A stretch of DNA of 64,000 bases from Plicaturopsis crispa FD-325 SS-3 (lineage: Eukaryota; Basidiomycota; Agaricomycetes; Amylocorticiales; Amylocorticiaceae): contig KN832554.1 in the NCBI GenBank assembly GCA_000827205.1, forward strand, positions 1,362,345-1,426,344, in the 5' to 3' direction. Shown here in pieces: positions 22,151 through 33,898 of this stretch; the first letter of the stretch is position 1, and each line of letters starts with the position of its first letter. The position numbers and the translations under genes are program-made. The notes under the pieces are model-generated. The model was not told where the DNA came from. It did no database searches and saw nothing but the letters and a program-made list of their open reading frames with translations.

Positions 22151-22547
22151 ATGCATTCGCGGAAGATCTGACGGGTCCAGTGGATCAGCAGGCGTTAGGG
22201 TATGCGAGGACGAGGGGGATTGGCAAATGCTTGGGCACTGGAGGAGTCAGCGGAAGGAATGAATAGGAGCTCGGATAGGAATTAAAAAAGCAGCAGAACA
22301 ATTCTATAGTGTACAGACAAATACCATGATCGCTCGTCACCAGACAGCCTACGGATACGTATTCGCCCGACTAGACTGGAGGGGATCTTTTTCTGGGCTA
22401 CACTGGACACAAGTTCCCCAGAGGCCGCCTCATCGGAGTCCAAGGAGTCGTCCCTCATGCGCACGAGTCACGGTTTTGGACATGATCAAGCCCCCAAATT
22501 GAGAATGGCATGAAAGGTACATGTCTATGAGACCGCATGTACCTGTT
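22151..22547. other. Convergent spacer, secreted protein gene / MFS gene
   Basis: 397 bp between two stop codons; should hold both transcript ends. No further open frame or repeat of note. Confidence 0.4.
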
Positions 22548-24632
22548 TTAATCACCTCTCGCACGGCTCTTCGGTACCACAGTCCACAATACAAACATCG
22601 TCCCCATCATCGAGACGAGGCTGCGCGAGGAGTTAGCGGCTATATCACAAAAACGCGTGCGGAATCTCACAGTGGCTGCAGGGTCTTGACACCGTCCTTG
22701 CTCGCGATAACACCGGCGATGAATGGAAATAGCGCCCCACCCGTGGCGCCAAAGCCCGAAATCCATCCGATCGACTCCGTGAGGACCCAGTTCGGGAGTA
22801 TGCGGCGTGCTTCGTTCATAGTGATTGGGTATACCGGACCAAAGACTAGGCCTACGAGAGAGACGGCGACGGCGCCGCCAATTAATGACGGGACAAACCA
22901 GACAACGAGCTCTAGGCTGATACACACACATGAGGATTAGTTAGTGAGATAGACATATAGAGTATTGGACGAACCCGATAGCTAGGACAACGTAGAGGAG
23001 AAGTGCCCGTCGCTCTCCAATCTAGACGTCACATTTATAAATTGCTGCTTGACCCTGTCAGCGTATAGGGTACAATTGCACACCTTTTTGCTGACCCAAA
23101 GAAGTGCGAGGCGCCCTATCATAAGTCCTGGAGATATCCATACATCAGCAGGTAAATGCAGAGCAGTCGGAAAACATACACACCTCCGAAGTATCCAGAT
23201 GATATGTAGCCAGAAGATGCGCCCCCATGGCGAACCTCTGTAATGTAGCTGACAATCCAACCTAAACATGCGGATTAGCACGTATCAATCACAAAATTGA
23301 TGTTTAAAGTCACCTCCAATAGTGACCTCGATCCCATCGTATACCAAAATGAAGAAGGCAAGAATATGAAGAGCCTTGAGCGTGAAGATCTGGCGATATT
23401 TGCTGTCGCCGCCGGCTGAAACCTCCCCTGGAGGCAACCCGATCTGTGCCAAACATTCTAATGGTCATAGACCATTTATCAGACTACGGCTTCTAGAAGA
23501 AATTACCACCGAAGGAGTTCGCGCACCATCCATCGTTTTGAGTCGGAAAACACATATAAGGACGACCAGATTGAGTAAAGAAATGCCGAGGGAGACTAGG
23601 TAGTGGAAGGACCAGTGGCGTAACTGAGCAAATTGAGTGGCTACAAGCGGGCTGGCTAGAGCGCCTGCACCTGAGGATAAACAGGTTAGCGGATTCTTCC
23701 GCATTTTGCGACGGTGACTGGTATCCTCACCGTATACGGCATGTAAAATGCTCATTCTTTCGCTTTTCCTCGTGCTCGACACGTAGCCGTTATTTTGCGC
23801 TTGCTTCAAATGACCCAAATAGTGTCAGTACATTGGAGCGCACACTGCCTATTGGAAAATACCTGAAGGGCGAGTCCGAATCCGGTCGCTAGATAGGATA
23901 GGGCAAAGACAGGAAATGGTGGCGCGGTCGCTTGTATGCAATACCCAAGGCTTTGGATGAGACAACCAAGAGTAATGACCTGAGGAATAGGACGATCATA
24001 AGACCAAACGAGCGCTGCACTGATTATCCTGGTGAATACCTTTCCGAAACCGAGTTTATCTGTGAGTTTTATATTCAAGACAGACCCTGCGACATAGCCC
24101 TGCAAGTCATTTGTCAACGTAGGCGAATGATCCGGATATTGGATTGCCCTCACGACACAGTTCGCAATGAACACCATGGATACTATCATGTAGCTAATCT
24201 ACATCAACGTGTTGGTGAACAATATTTGCTAGGATAGTTGCATGCCGACTCACATTATAAACGGACTGGATCCTCGGAATAAGAGGTCCAGCGCTACCAT
24301 CATTCCAACCGACTATGAAATAGTCAAATAAGAGAGCTAGAAATTGTATCTGGTCCAGTCGATGACGGGCTTTGGACTCAGAGGCCGCCCCGTCAGGCGC
24401 GTTTTCAACATGTGCGTCTGACGCTTGGGGCAGGCAGGGTGCAGTCCTTTGGAAGAGTTCAATGTCCCTGCCTGGCGGTGAAGCTAATTCTAAGCAGTCG
24501 ACAGAGCTACTTGGATCTACTAGACGAGCACACACCTTGTAATTCGGACTCTGGCATCGCATAATAAGCCAGCTCGCCCGACCTTGACAACGACTGTACG
24601 CTAATGTCGTCTGAGAACTCTGAATCGCTCAT
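22548..24632 (-). CDS. Major facilitator superfamily transporter
   Basis: Twelve-helix permease; substrate not identifiable from sequence. Exons 22548-22620, 22671-22916, 22975-23021, 23084-23127, 23184-23261, 23314-23457, 23527-23670, 23731-23803, 23863-23979, 24040-24099, 24154-24198, 24254-24489, 24536-24632; 467 aa, every junction in phase. A polar N-terminal tail of about 75 residues is followed by the first helix FLALLFDYFIVGWNDGSAG and PLIPRIQSVYN. The loop 2-3 block is LNIKLTDKLGFGKVITLGCL. Later helices include GVIASKDGV and a final exon coding helix 12. The LNDAxxGPLIPxIQ-type helix 1 is typical of the fungal fucose-permease-like/BSC6 group. The last 24-codon exon is easy to miss because a stop follows the donor directly. 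Confidence 0.88.
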
Positions 24633-25345
24633 AGTAAAGGTGAAGCCTCGGGAAACAAATGCTCCTTCGCCTTTTATTACACGAGAATGAGCTGAATAAT
24701 CGCGTCAGACGCTACGGTGACGCTGAATTGCTGATGGTTCAGGTTGGGTTCAGGGGTCCAGGAAGTGGCTCCACCGATAGCGAGGCATGGCACAAGTCGA
24801 GTATATGGCCTAAATCATCCGATGTGCATCATTCGGAGGCCAGACATAAACCGTGTACATGCAGGCAGACGACAGGCAAGTGCAAACCTAGCAGAGTGGT
24901 GAGTAGCAAAGCCGTAATCATTTTGCATGCAGTGGCCCGGGGGGAGCTGCTCAGGGGTCAAATACCTCGGTTCTACTGCCTGTTTGGGAAACAACTCCAA
25001 CGTCGTTCGACTTGAACTCGACGATGAGCGCTTCAATTCAGACCAATCGCCATTCTATTCTCAACCACCATGATACCGGATATCGGTACCCTGCGTTCAT
25101 TCTGCGTCTTTGGTCAGCCGAGGGCAAAACATAGGACCAACGGGTGCATTTTTCCACCCGCGCTTATATCCGCCAGACGTCAACGGTCTGAGACAGCGTA
25201 TTTGCGTTTCCCGAGACATACCCGCTATGCTTGCGTATAAGAAAGGTAAGCTGCTCAACGCACGCCCCCAACCACTCCTACTCACCCCTTTTGTCTTGGT
25301 TCAGGCACATTCCACCCCTCTCATCACTACCCCGCTTACCTCGTC
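24633..25345. promoter_or_regulatory. Divergent intergenic region, MFS transporter / kinase
   Basis: 713 bp between two outward-facing start codons. The last 90 bp before the kinase ATG are pyrimidine-rich, as is common near fungal transcription starts. No gene was seen; the 118-codon frame at 24659-25015 has no motif. Confidence 0.4.
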
Positions 25346-26806
25346 ATGCCCTCCATCTCGCAAGTCCTCCCGGACTTTACAGACAGCATCATCGACAACG
25401 GGCGCCTGCAGCTGGTCGCACTCCTAGGCTCTGGAGCCTATGGCGTCGTGTATCGCGCAGTAGACCTCGACTCGCCCAAGCATAAGCGCACTTTCTACGC
25501 CGTCAAGTGCCTGCTTAAATCCGACCTCATTGCCCGCGAGCGCAAATCCGACACGCGCGAAATCGACTTTCACCGCATGGTATCGTCCCACAAAAACGTC
25601 GTCACCGTCCACAAAGTCGTCGAAGACCACGAGTTCGTGTACGTGGTGCTAGATTACTGCCCCGGCGGCGATCTTTTCAGCGCCATTACCGAGAATCACG
25701 TCTATCACGGAAACGTCGAGCTGGTCCGGACCGCCGTCGTGCAGCTCATAGATGCGGTGCATCATTGCCATGAGACTGGCATTTTCCACCGTGATCTGAA
25801 GCCCGAGAACGTTCTGTGCTCGCTAGACGGGTCGCAGATCTTCCTTGCCGACTTCGGTCTGTCGACTACGGACAGAATCAGTGTAGACTTTGGCTGTGGA
25901 TCGTCCTTCTACATGAGCCCCGGTTAGTCTTCCTTTTTTCGTATATTCTGGCCGAGACTGATTGTTTCCTTAGAGTGTATAGGGGACGAGTACAATGCGG
26001 GAGTCTTCTCCACTCGGCATAGCGACATCTGGTCTATCGGCGTCATCATCACCAACATGATCACCGGTCGTAATCCCTGGAGGTGGGCTACCACGGACGA
26101 CGATTGCTACGCAGCTTATCTCAACGAGGAGAACTTCCTGCGCACCATGCTCCCCATATCAAACGAGGCCAACTCGCTCCTCAAGCGCATCTTCACCGTC
26201 AACCCATTGGCGCGCATCACACTCCCCGAGCTTCGCGCGGAGATACTCAAAATAAAAACGTTCTTCATGACTCCTGCCGAGCTCGCCAACGCGACCAACT
26301 ACGCCCAGGCTGCCGCGACTTCCTACGGCAACCACACAGCATCGCCAAAGGCCAGTGCCACCCGCGCCAGCTCCGAAACTATCGGCGCTCTTTACGATAG
26401 CGGCAGCGGCGAGAGCGCATCCTCAGCCTCGTCGGATGAGCTCTACATCTACGAGAGCCCGGACGAAAACGCGCCCTATGGCTCCAGCCCCCGTCTTGTC
26501 ACCATGACCGAGTCGCTTTCTGCTCAACATTTCGGTGTCCGTCTGGTGACTCCTTCAACCCACTCTGTGTCCAGCGCCGGCTCCGACTCCAATAATTCGT
26601 TCGGCTCTGGTTCGTCCAGTTCCGGCGAGGATAGTGACGGTCCCATCACTCCGGAGACCATCGCTGCCAAGCCCGACCTCGAAGTTGCCGACTTTGAAGA
26701 GGGCGAGAATATGGGCGAGAGCGCTGTCATCCCCGCTGAGGCGACTCCTGCGCCGAAGCGTAACGTTCTCCACAGTACGGTTGACAGGATTAGACACATC
26801 TTATAG
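25346..26806 (+). CDS. Serine/threonine protein kinase, Ran1/Sks1/Vhs1-like
   Basis: Exons 25346-25922 and 25974-26806; 469 aa. Kinase domain residues about 20-300: Gly loop [17 protein letters not shown]-type lysine in [11 protein letters not shown], catalytic loop [16 protein letters not shown] in [11 protein letters not shown], and the activation-segment end SFYMSPECIGDE rebuilt across the intron (Ser replaces Ala of the APE motif). The [20 protein letters not shown] block with W-R after it is characteristic of the fungal Ran1/Ksp1/Sks1/Vhs1 group, which acts in nutrient and meiosis signalling (family knowledge). The C-terminal ~150 residues are Ser/Ala/Asp-rich and likely regulatory. A specific ortholog cannot be chosen. 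Confidence 0.9.
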
Positions 26807-27232
26807 ACGGCGGGCGTGCTGGCACGATCACCAAAGCAAAATGTTACCGTAGCGTACTTGTAATGGACCTGTAAAGTAGCATACCATCTTACTTCAATTT
26901 CATAGACTTTCTGCATCTTTCTTCAGATAAGATTTGCACGTAAAAAAGACTGTCTGATCTTGTAAGATCGCTGTAAGTCTCAAGTAAATTCGTCGACGCT
27001 CTATGGACACGCGTAGGCCGCACACACAAGACTCCACTTGAATTCTGGGTGAAGGATGTGAAACCGAGACAATTAGGAGGAAAACATGGCTTGAAATGGT
27101 GTCATATCGTCGAATCCGATTTCATCGATGCACGTGCGGGACTTCAAAAATCATTTATCAAGAGCGCGAACGGTTTTACCCCCTTCATCCCCTTCCCCCA
27201 CCATCTCCCCCATTACTTTCGCCTTATTCAAA
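26807..27232. promoter_or_regulatory. Spacer kinase 3' flank / MET6 promoter
   Basis: 426 bp. The 60 bp before the MET6 start codon are strongly CT-rich (cccccttcatcccc-type runs), typical of highly expressed fungal genes. Nothing else recognised. Confidence 0.45.
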
Positions 27233-29839
27233 ATGGTCGCCTCAAGTGTTCTCGGTTTCCCCAGAATCGGTGGGCTCAATTGCTGTCAAATTCGTAGCCG
27301 TATCGGTGCTCACAAAGTCGCGGCGTAACGTTTAGGTGCCAACCGTGAGGTCAAAAAGGCCGTAGAGGCCTACTGGGCTGGCAAGATCTCTGCCGATGAG
27401 CTCACCAAGGCCGCTGCCGACGTCAAGAAGGCTAGCTGGACCAGTGTCAAGGCCCAGGGCGTTGACTTTGTCCCCAGGTGCGTTTACCTCCTGTGTGTGA
27501 AAATAATCGCGTTCCTGAATTTCCGCGGATTATAGCGGTGATTTCACCCTCTACGACCACGTCCTTGACCACTCTGCCGCCTTCAACGTTATCCCCAAGC
27601 GTTACGTTGGCCAGGGTCTCTCGCCCTTGGATGTCTACTTCGCCATGGGCCGTGGACGTCAGGCAGATGGTGTCGATGTGCCCGCCTCCGAGATGAAGAA
27701 ATGGTCAGTATCTTTATCTTATCTAAAAAAAATTTAGTTGAACTTTTTGTGAACTCATCGCTTTTCTTTGCATCCAGGTTCGACTCGAACTACCACTACG
27801 TCGTTCCCGAGTTCTCCGATGAGACCGACTTTAAGCTGCTTTTCAACAAGGCAGTCGAGGAGTTCAACGAGGCAAAGGCCGCGGGTGTCGTCACCCGTCC
27901 CGTCGTCCTCGGTCCCATCTCTTTCCTCGTTCTCGGCAAGGCTACCAAGGACGCAAAGCCCGGCTTCCAGCCCATCTCCCTCCTTCCCAAACTCCTCCCC
28001 ATCTACAAGCAGCTCTTGGGAGACTTGAAGGCCGCTGGCGCCGAGTGGGTCCAGATTGACGAGCCCGTCCTCGTCCTCGACAGCGCTGCCAGCCTCGACA
28101 AGCAGTACGCTTCTGCTTACGCCGAGCTTGCCCCCGTCTCCCCCAAGATCCTGCTTGCTACCTACTACTCGCGCCTCGACGACAACGTCAACTTTGTCGC
28201 TAAGCTCCCCATTGCTGGCCTCCACATCGACCTCGACCGTGGTCTCAGCCAGCTCGACCAGGTCCTCGCTGCCGTCAAGCCCACCAACATCGTTCTCTCC
28301 CTCGGTGTAGTCTCTGGCCGTAACGTCTGGAAGACCGACTTTGCCGCTGCCATCAAGCTGGTCCAGAAGGCCATTGATGCTCTCGGCCAGGACCGTGTCA
28401 TCGTCGCCACCTCGTCTTCCCTCCTCCACATCCCCGTCACTCTCGCCTCCGAGAAGAAGCTCACGGCCGAGCAGAGGGACTGGTTCGCCTTCGCCCTTGA
28501 GAAGGCTGCTGAGGTCGCCACCATCGCGGCTGTTGTCTCCGGTTCCCAGGACCCCAAGGTCGCTGCGGCCCTCGAGGAGAACAAGGTCTCCATCGCTAAG
28601 CGTCGCGAGTTCGAGGCCACCTCTGATGACTCTGTCCGCAAGCGGGTTGCTGCCATCACCCCCGACCAGCTCGAGCGCAAGAGCCCCTTCGCCGTCCGCC
28701 AGAAGGTCCAGGCCGAGGCACTCAAGCTCCCCAAGTTCCCCACCACCACCATCGGTTCCTTCCCCCAGACGAAGGAGATCCGTCAAGCCCGTGCCAAGCT
28801 CGGGAAGGGCGAGATCACCGCCGAGGAGTACGAGGAGTTCATCAAGAAGGAGATCGAGTACGTTGTTCGCATCCAGGAGAAGATCGGCCTCGACATGCTC
28901 GTTCACGGTGAGCCTGAGCGTAACGACATGGTGCAATACTTCGGCGAGCACTTCCACGGATTCGTCTTCACCCAGAACGCCTGGGTCCAGAGCTACGGAT
29001 CTCGGTGAGTACATTGTAGACACCCACTGTTAGCATCGACTGACAACAGCCTGGTAGTTACGTGCGCCCGCCCATCATCGTGTCGGACGTCAGCCGTCCC
29101 GGACCCATCACCGTCAAGTGGAGCGCGTACGCCCAGAGCCTCACCAAGCACCTCATGAAGGGAATGTTGACCGGCCCCGTCACCATCCTGAACTGGTCGT
29201 TCCCCCGTGCTGATGTCTCCCGCGAGCTCCAGTCGCAGCAGCTTGCCCTCGCCCTCCGCGACGAGGTCATCGACCTCGAGAAGGCCGGCATCGCCGCCAT
29301 CCAGGTCGACGAGCCCGCTATCCGTGAGGGTCTCCCCCTCCGCCGCGCCGACTGGGACGCCTACCTCAAGTGGGCCGTCGACACCTTCAAGCTCGCCACC
29401 GCCGGTGTCAGCGACGCCACGCAGACCCACTCCCACTTCTGCTACTCCGACTTTGACGACATCTTCTCGTCGATCCAGCGTCTTGACGCGGATGTCATCT
29501 CGATCGAGGCGTCCAAGAGCGACATGAAGCTCCTGAACACTTTCAAGCACTACGGCTACTCGAACCAGATCGGCCCGGGTGTGTACGACATCCACTCGCC
29601 CCGTATCCCGGGCGACAAGGAGATCCAGGAGCGCCTCGCGTCCATGCTTGCCATCCTCCCCGACTCCCTCCTCTTCGTCAACCCCGTGAGTGATATTTTT
29701 ATTCTTTATGTTGACGGTATACTAACTGCGACGTGCTTTCTAGGACTGCGGTCTCAAGACCCGTGGCTGGAAGGAGACCGAGGCGTCGCTGACCAACCTC
29801 GTCGCGGCCGCCAAGTGGGCGCGCCAGAACTACCCTTAA
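27233..29839 (+). CDS. MET6: Cobalamin-independent methionine synthase
   Basis: Methylates homocysteine to methionine with 5-methyltetrahydrofolate. Exons 27233-27269, 27336-27477, 27536-27703, 27778-29004, 29058-29685, 29744-29839; 765 aa, normal for MetE. N-terminus [38 protein letters not shown] follows. The catalytic C-terminal barrel has [35 protein letters not shown], and the zinc ligands in [10 protein letters not shown] and, after the last intron, DCGLKTRGW. Codon use is strongly biased to C-ending codons, unlike the neighbours, which fits very high expression. It also explains the long antisense open frames across the gene. Its convergent neighbour is methionine sulfoxide reductase. 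Confidence 0.97.
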
Positions 29840-30242
29840 ACGGGTTACCATCGCGCTTCAACAGCGCCCGTGTACTGGTTAACTTATCGGGTCGGGCTCC
29901 CTGGGCCCGGCCTGTGTGTGACCTTTGGGTTGTCTAAGTTGTTGCGAGACGGTCTGCGCGCCGTGGGGGGAGGAGGGCGGCAGACGCGGTGCTGCCATGT
30001 GGGCCCGCGGAGCGCCTCAGCTGGAGGCAGGAGCTCTTTGCGTGTTTGTAGTCGTAGCATTTACTCGGATTTCAACAATCCCCGAATTGTATTTGGGACG
30101 TGTCAATGTATGAATATATAGCTGTCATTCTCATACAACAAACAGTGACAATATTTCGTGTAAACGCGACCATCGCTCAATCGTACACCTCTATAGTACA
30201 TTTCGCTGCTACTGGTGACCTCTGCTTGTAGCTCTGCCCGGT
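29840..30242. other. Convergent spacer MET6 / MXR1
   Basis: 403 bp between stop codons. GC-rich directly after MET6, AT-richer toward MXR1. It probably holds both polyadenylation regions; nothing else seen. Confidence 0.4.
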
Positions 30243-31118
30243 TTACCAATGCAGTCGGTGTGTTGGGCACTGGTATCCGCTCGGATTCTGGAACAGGTAT
30301 AGCTGGTGGTACTCCTCCGCATCCCACCACGGCCCCGCCTCCTGAATTTCTGTAACAATTTTCGAGCCGTTCGGGGTGAAATGCTTTGCTTGGACCTACA
30401 GATTGCGCGTCAGTGGATCATGCATGCATGCATACGAGGAACCCACCTCTTCGGTGACGCGCCGAGCGATGTCCGCCTGCTCCGGAGAGTGCGTAAAGAT
30501 AGCTGAACGATATTCTGTGCAAGATGCGTGCGGTGAGCTCATGGTACCGTCGTTGAACGAGTCCTGCGGCGGTGTACTTACGCGTCCCGGTGTCTCCGCC
30601 CTGGCGATTGACCGTCGTCGGGTCGTGTGTGCGGTAGAAGAACTCGACGAGCTCGTCGTACTTCACGATGGCCGGGTCGAACTCGATCTTGAGCGCCTCG
30701 GCGTGGCCAGTCTGGCCTGAGCACACCGTGCGGTAGTCTGGGTTCGTCGCATCGCCTTTCCCGCCCGTGTACCCGACGCTGAATGGGAATGGACGGTGTT
30801 AGAACTAGTACTGGTAAGCACGACGCGCGATGGAGGCAAGCGACGCACGTCGTTTTCAGGATACCCTTGCCTTCCGCGGGCGGGTAGTGCTTGAGGAAGA
30901 TATGCTCAACTCCCCAGAAACATCCTGATGCAAAGGTAGCGATTTCGGGCTTGGCTGCTGCTGCTCGAATAGATTGGCTCTCGAGTTGACCACGCAATAC
31001 TTACAGCGGACGTACCGGAAGACATGTGAGCGCGGAAGTGTGATGGATCTATACCTTTCGACGAGAGGGCTCCTAGTCCGAAGAAAGATAGACGAAGCTG
31101 GTTCAGTCGTCCGAGCAT
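30243..31118 (-). CDS. MXR1: Peptide methionine-S-sulfoxide reductase MsrA
   Basis: Repairs oxidised methionine (S epimer) in proteins. Exons 30243-30395, 30447-30514, 30582-30778, 30849-30954 (acceptor uncertain), 31016-31118; 208 aa. The catalytic cysteine is in [40 protein letters not shown] and [12 protein letters not shown] follow, then [14 protein letters not shown], with a resolving Cys in [12 protein letters not shown] at the end. The first ATG adds about 31 residues ([20 protein letters not shown]...) that look like a mitochondrial presequence. A second in-frame Met at residue 32 would give a cytosolic form. The exon 1-2 acceptor sits in a run of cag triplets, so alternative NAG choice would add or remove single residues, mainly alanine. 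Confidence 0.92.
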
Positions 31119-31900
31119 ACGACGGTGATGGTCAAGAGCAAGGGTGTAGATAATAGGCTATGTATGACAGAAAGCAGTACACCGACGTCAACGTGAGCGC
31201 GCCGCAATGGCGCAATGCTTGCAAATCCACTTACGGTCTGAATCGTGGACGACACGACTCACCGAATTCGGTTTGTTGTTGGACACGACGTCGACATTGC
31301 TCGCGTCGACTTTGATACTGGTGTTCCCAGCATCGCTCGTATACGCCAAACGCTGCGAGATCGCGTCTCCACGGTCGTGGTCGAGGAAGTTCACATTGAT
31401 AATACTCCTTCGCGTTGCGCGCTACTTAGGTCCCTCACTTGAGATAGGCTATGTTCCGGTCGTCCACACTGCACGTCGTCCCTGTCAGTGCGGAACGCAC
31501 TTATCAGCGGTTATTTATTCCCATCAACGCTATGAGCTACGCGCTTTTTGACGCGTTAACCGAACCTGCATTTTTTTAGCGGCGCAAGAGATTCGGAGCA
31601 CTGAGCACTATCCACGATCACGCTCGGCGCAAAGCGTCGCATGACGATGGACGGGCGATAACGGGAAACACAACGGGGATACGTCGAAAAAACCATGGCA
31701 TTGGTGTGCGTAGCGTATTATGCGGTCCTGCAAAAAGAGGAGGCTCGAAAGTAATCGGGTCCAAGGCCCAGAGTGGATTGGATAATTGGATAATGAAGGA
31801 TGCAGGTGCGAGACATGATGTGCGAGTAGCTCTAGTATGATGGAGAGAGAGAGAGAATGCGTGTAGGAAACGATATCAGGCTGACGGAGAATTAATGTTC
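31119..31900. other. Gene-poor stretch upstream of MXR1
   Basis: No recognisable gene. It includes a short GA/CT simple repeat (gagagagaga) near 31,845. A 119-codon minus-strand frame (31608-31967) could be 3' UTR of the weak gene next to it. Confidence 0.4.
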
Positions 31901-31967
31901 GGTGCCGCTCCTCGCCGGCATGGAGATGCAATACTACTAGGTCCCAAAAAAAGAAGACGAGTGTCAA

Positions 31968-32473
31968 GAAGGCGGGGTTACGACCTGTACGGTCTCTGCA
32001 AACGGAACGGCCTCAGTAAGACGCTGTTGCGCGGAGACATGCATAGATGCACTCACAGACTGCCGCATCATTATAGGTTGAGAAGAACTCGGCGAGCATG
32101 GCTCTCGCGGAGGCTGACAGGGGAGAAAAGTCAGTGGACCGTGCACGACAGACGACGTAGATGTTGTACTGACTGGGTTCATATAAAGCGGTACGCTATT
32201 GGGCGGCTGGAAGGAGGAGGCCGTTTTGGAGAGAGCGTTTTTGAGCTGGATAGACGCCACACCAGACGGTCAGCCGTGACGTCGAAGGCATAATCAGAAA
32301 ATCAAACGGACCTTGGCCTCGCTCTCTGCAGCTCTCTGCGCGTACATGGTAGGATGCAGCGACAGGTTCGAGATGCTCTTTGCTTGCGGCAACGAAGACA
32401 AAGCGCAAGAAAGGGATGGAAGGGCCGTGATGCGGTCGGCTGGAACGCCTTTGTTTTGGGCGCGTGTAGACAT
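31968..32473 (-). CDS. Possible small multi-exon gene of unknown function
   Basis: Weak model. Exon 1 32312-32473 begins MSTRAQNKGVPADRITALPS and ends YAQRAAESEAK before a donor gtccgt. Exon 2 32195-32245 encodes LKNALSKTASSFQPPNS in phase and ends at gtaccg. A third exon lies at about 32,050-32,107 between good signals (ctgtcag and gtgagtgc), and a strong acceptor (gtttgcag) follows. Reading phase 0 gives a total of about 95 residues ending RPYRS. Another phase of exon 3 reads SARAMLAEFFSTYNDAAV, which looks more like folded protein but would need a GC donor. No family recognised. Confidence 0.3.
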
Positions 32474-33898
32474 AGTAAAATGCTAGTAACGAGCCGTGGG
32501 GGTATGTAAAAAGGCGCAAAGGCGCAGGCGCACGGCGCACAGGGAGGCGAGGGGGGTAAGGAAAAGAGATAAAACAGAGCAGGAAATGATTTATAGCCTG
32601 GCAGGCAGGCTACTTACCGGACTTTGCCGGTGGGCCATTTCCAGCGTCGAGTTTTTCGTTGCCGTCTCACAAGCTCCGTTCTATTCTGCCATGAGACGCA
32701 ATGATAAGCCCAGATATCGCCCATACGCCCGCCCATCGCAGCTAGACGGCCACACGTAGCGCGACAGGAACTCAATCGTCTGCTCATCTTGTCCTGCACG
32801 TTTTTCCTGCTTGTTTTTATCGGGTCTATCGATGAAAATGACAACATACAGGCTCATCATCTCGCGAACAGACTCTACGTTTGCTGCCTAGAGACTTTAC
32901 AATCTCCTTTCGTGACTCCCGGGTTCTCACCGTGTTCTCAGCGTCATGCATGCACGGCCGTCTACATCGCATAAGCACTCGCACAGACTCACCCTTGCCG
33001 TCATTGTGCCTCACGCTACTGCATGTCTCTGCGATATATTCACCCCCGGGATCCCAGGCCCAGCTTGTCCGATCGCGTGTTGATGCCGTGCCACGGTGCC
33101 TTGTGCTCAGCGGTCGCCTCTCTCTCTTGGAGATGTTTCATGCTATTTGAATGCAACGTGGAGCAACGATTACTTTGCTGCACCGACAGTGATCGATGGA
33201 TGGAAATGAAATCCTCGTTTGGTTCCGTGAAAATCCTTTCCTGACGAGTGCCGGACTCTGTGGAGGTGTGCGGCCGTGGTTGAGTCTCGGACTCTCTCGT
33301 ACCCCGGTGTGTTAGCTATCTACCCGATGTGTGCATCAACCGTATGCTGACCTGCGTTGTCGGCTCTAGATATGCGTGATTTTCCCAGGTTTATACTCAG
33401 GACCTTCGGTGAGATGACTATCCGAGGAACACCTTCCCCGTGGGTCTCGGTCAGTGAATATTAAGGACCACTGTGTGTGTTCCCTTGACTCCGGCGGCTA
33501 TTTGACGGCTAATCTACGTTCTTGGGTATGCAGAAGACATTCCTATAACCCCGGTGTGTTCCGGTACTGAAGCCTTGAAGGACTTCTTTGTCAACAAGCA
33601 TTGCTATTCGACCCCTGCCCGCGGCGTACGTCTGTGTACCCACACTGCCTGCACCCGGATGTGCTATAGATGGCGTTTGTCCTGCGAATACCAAGCATCG
33701 ATTCAACCATACCGAGGATTGTACTCAGGATGAATGAACATCACATGTCCATATCATCTATGTTGGACACTATTCAATCAGTCCTAGTAATAGCTTTGCC
33801 AGCGGGAGGTAAGTTTAGCATACAAGCGCACAGAAAAGTACACATAGTAGGTATAGATTAAGGTAAATAACACTCCTATAGTCGTCCAGTGTGAGAGT
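32474..33898. other. Gene-poor stretch between the weak gene and the DUF2985 gene
   Basis: 1.4 kb without a recognisable gene. ACCCCGGTGTGTT occurs at about 33,301 and again at about 33,550, and TACTCAGGA recurs near 33,392 and 33,722. This could be a remnant of an old local duplication. Otherwise nothing seen. Confidence 0.4.

Noticed and set aside
26900-27230. tRNA gene in spacers such as this one
   Set aside because: No cloverleaf-compatible A- and B-box pair with matching acceptor arms was found by eye in any spacer; a tRNAscan-SE run would settle it.
27755-29023. 422-codon antisense open frame opposite MET6
   Set aside because: It mirrors the strong C-ending codon bias of MET6, which removes stops on the other strand; no domain is recognisable.
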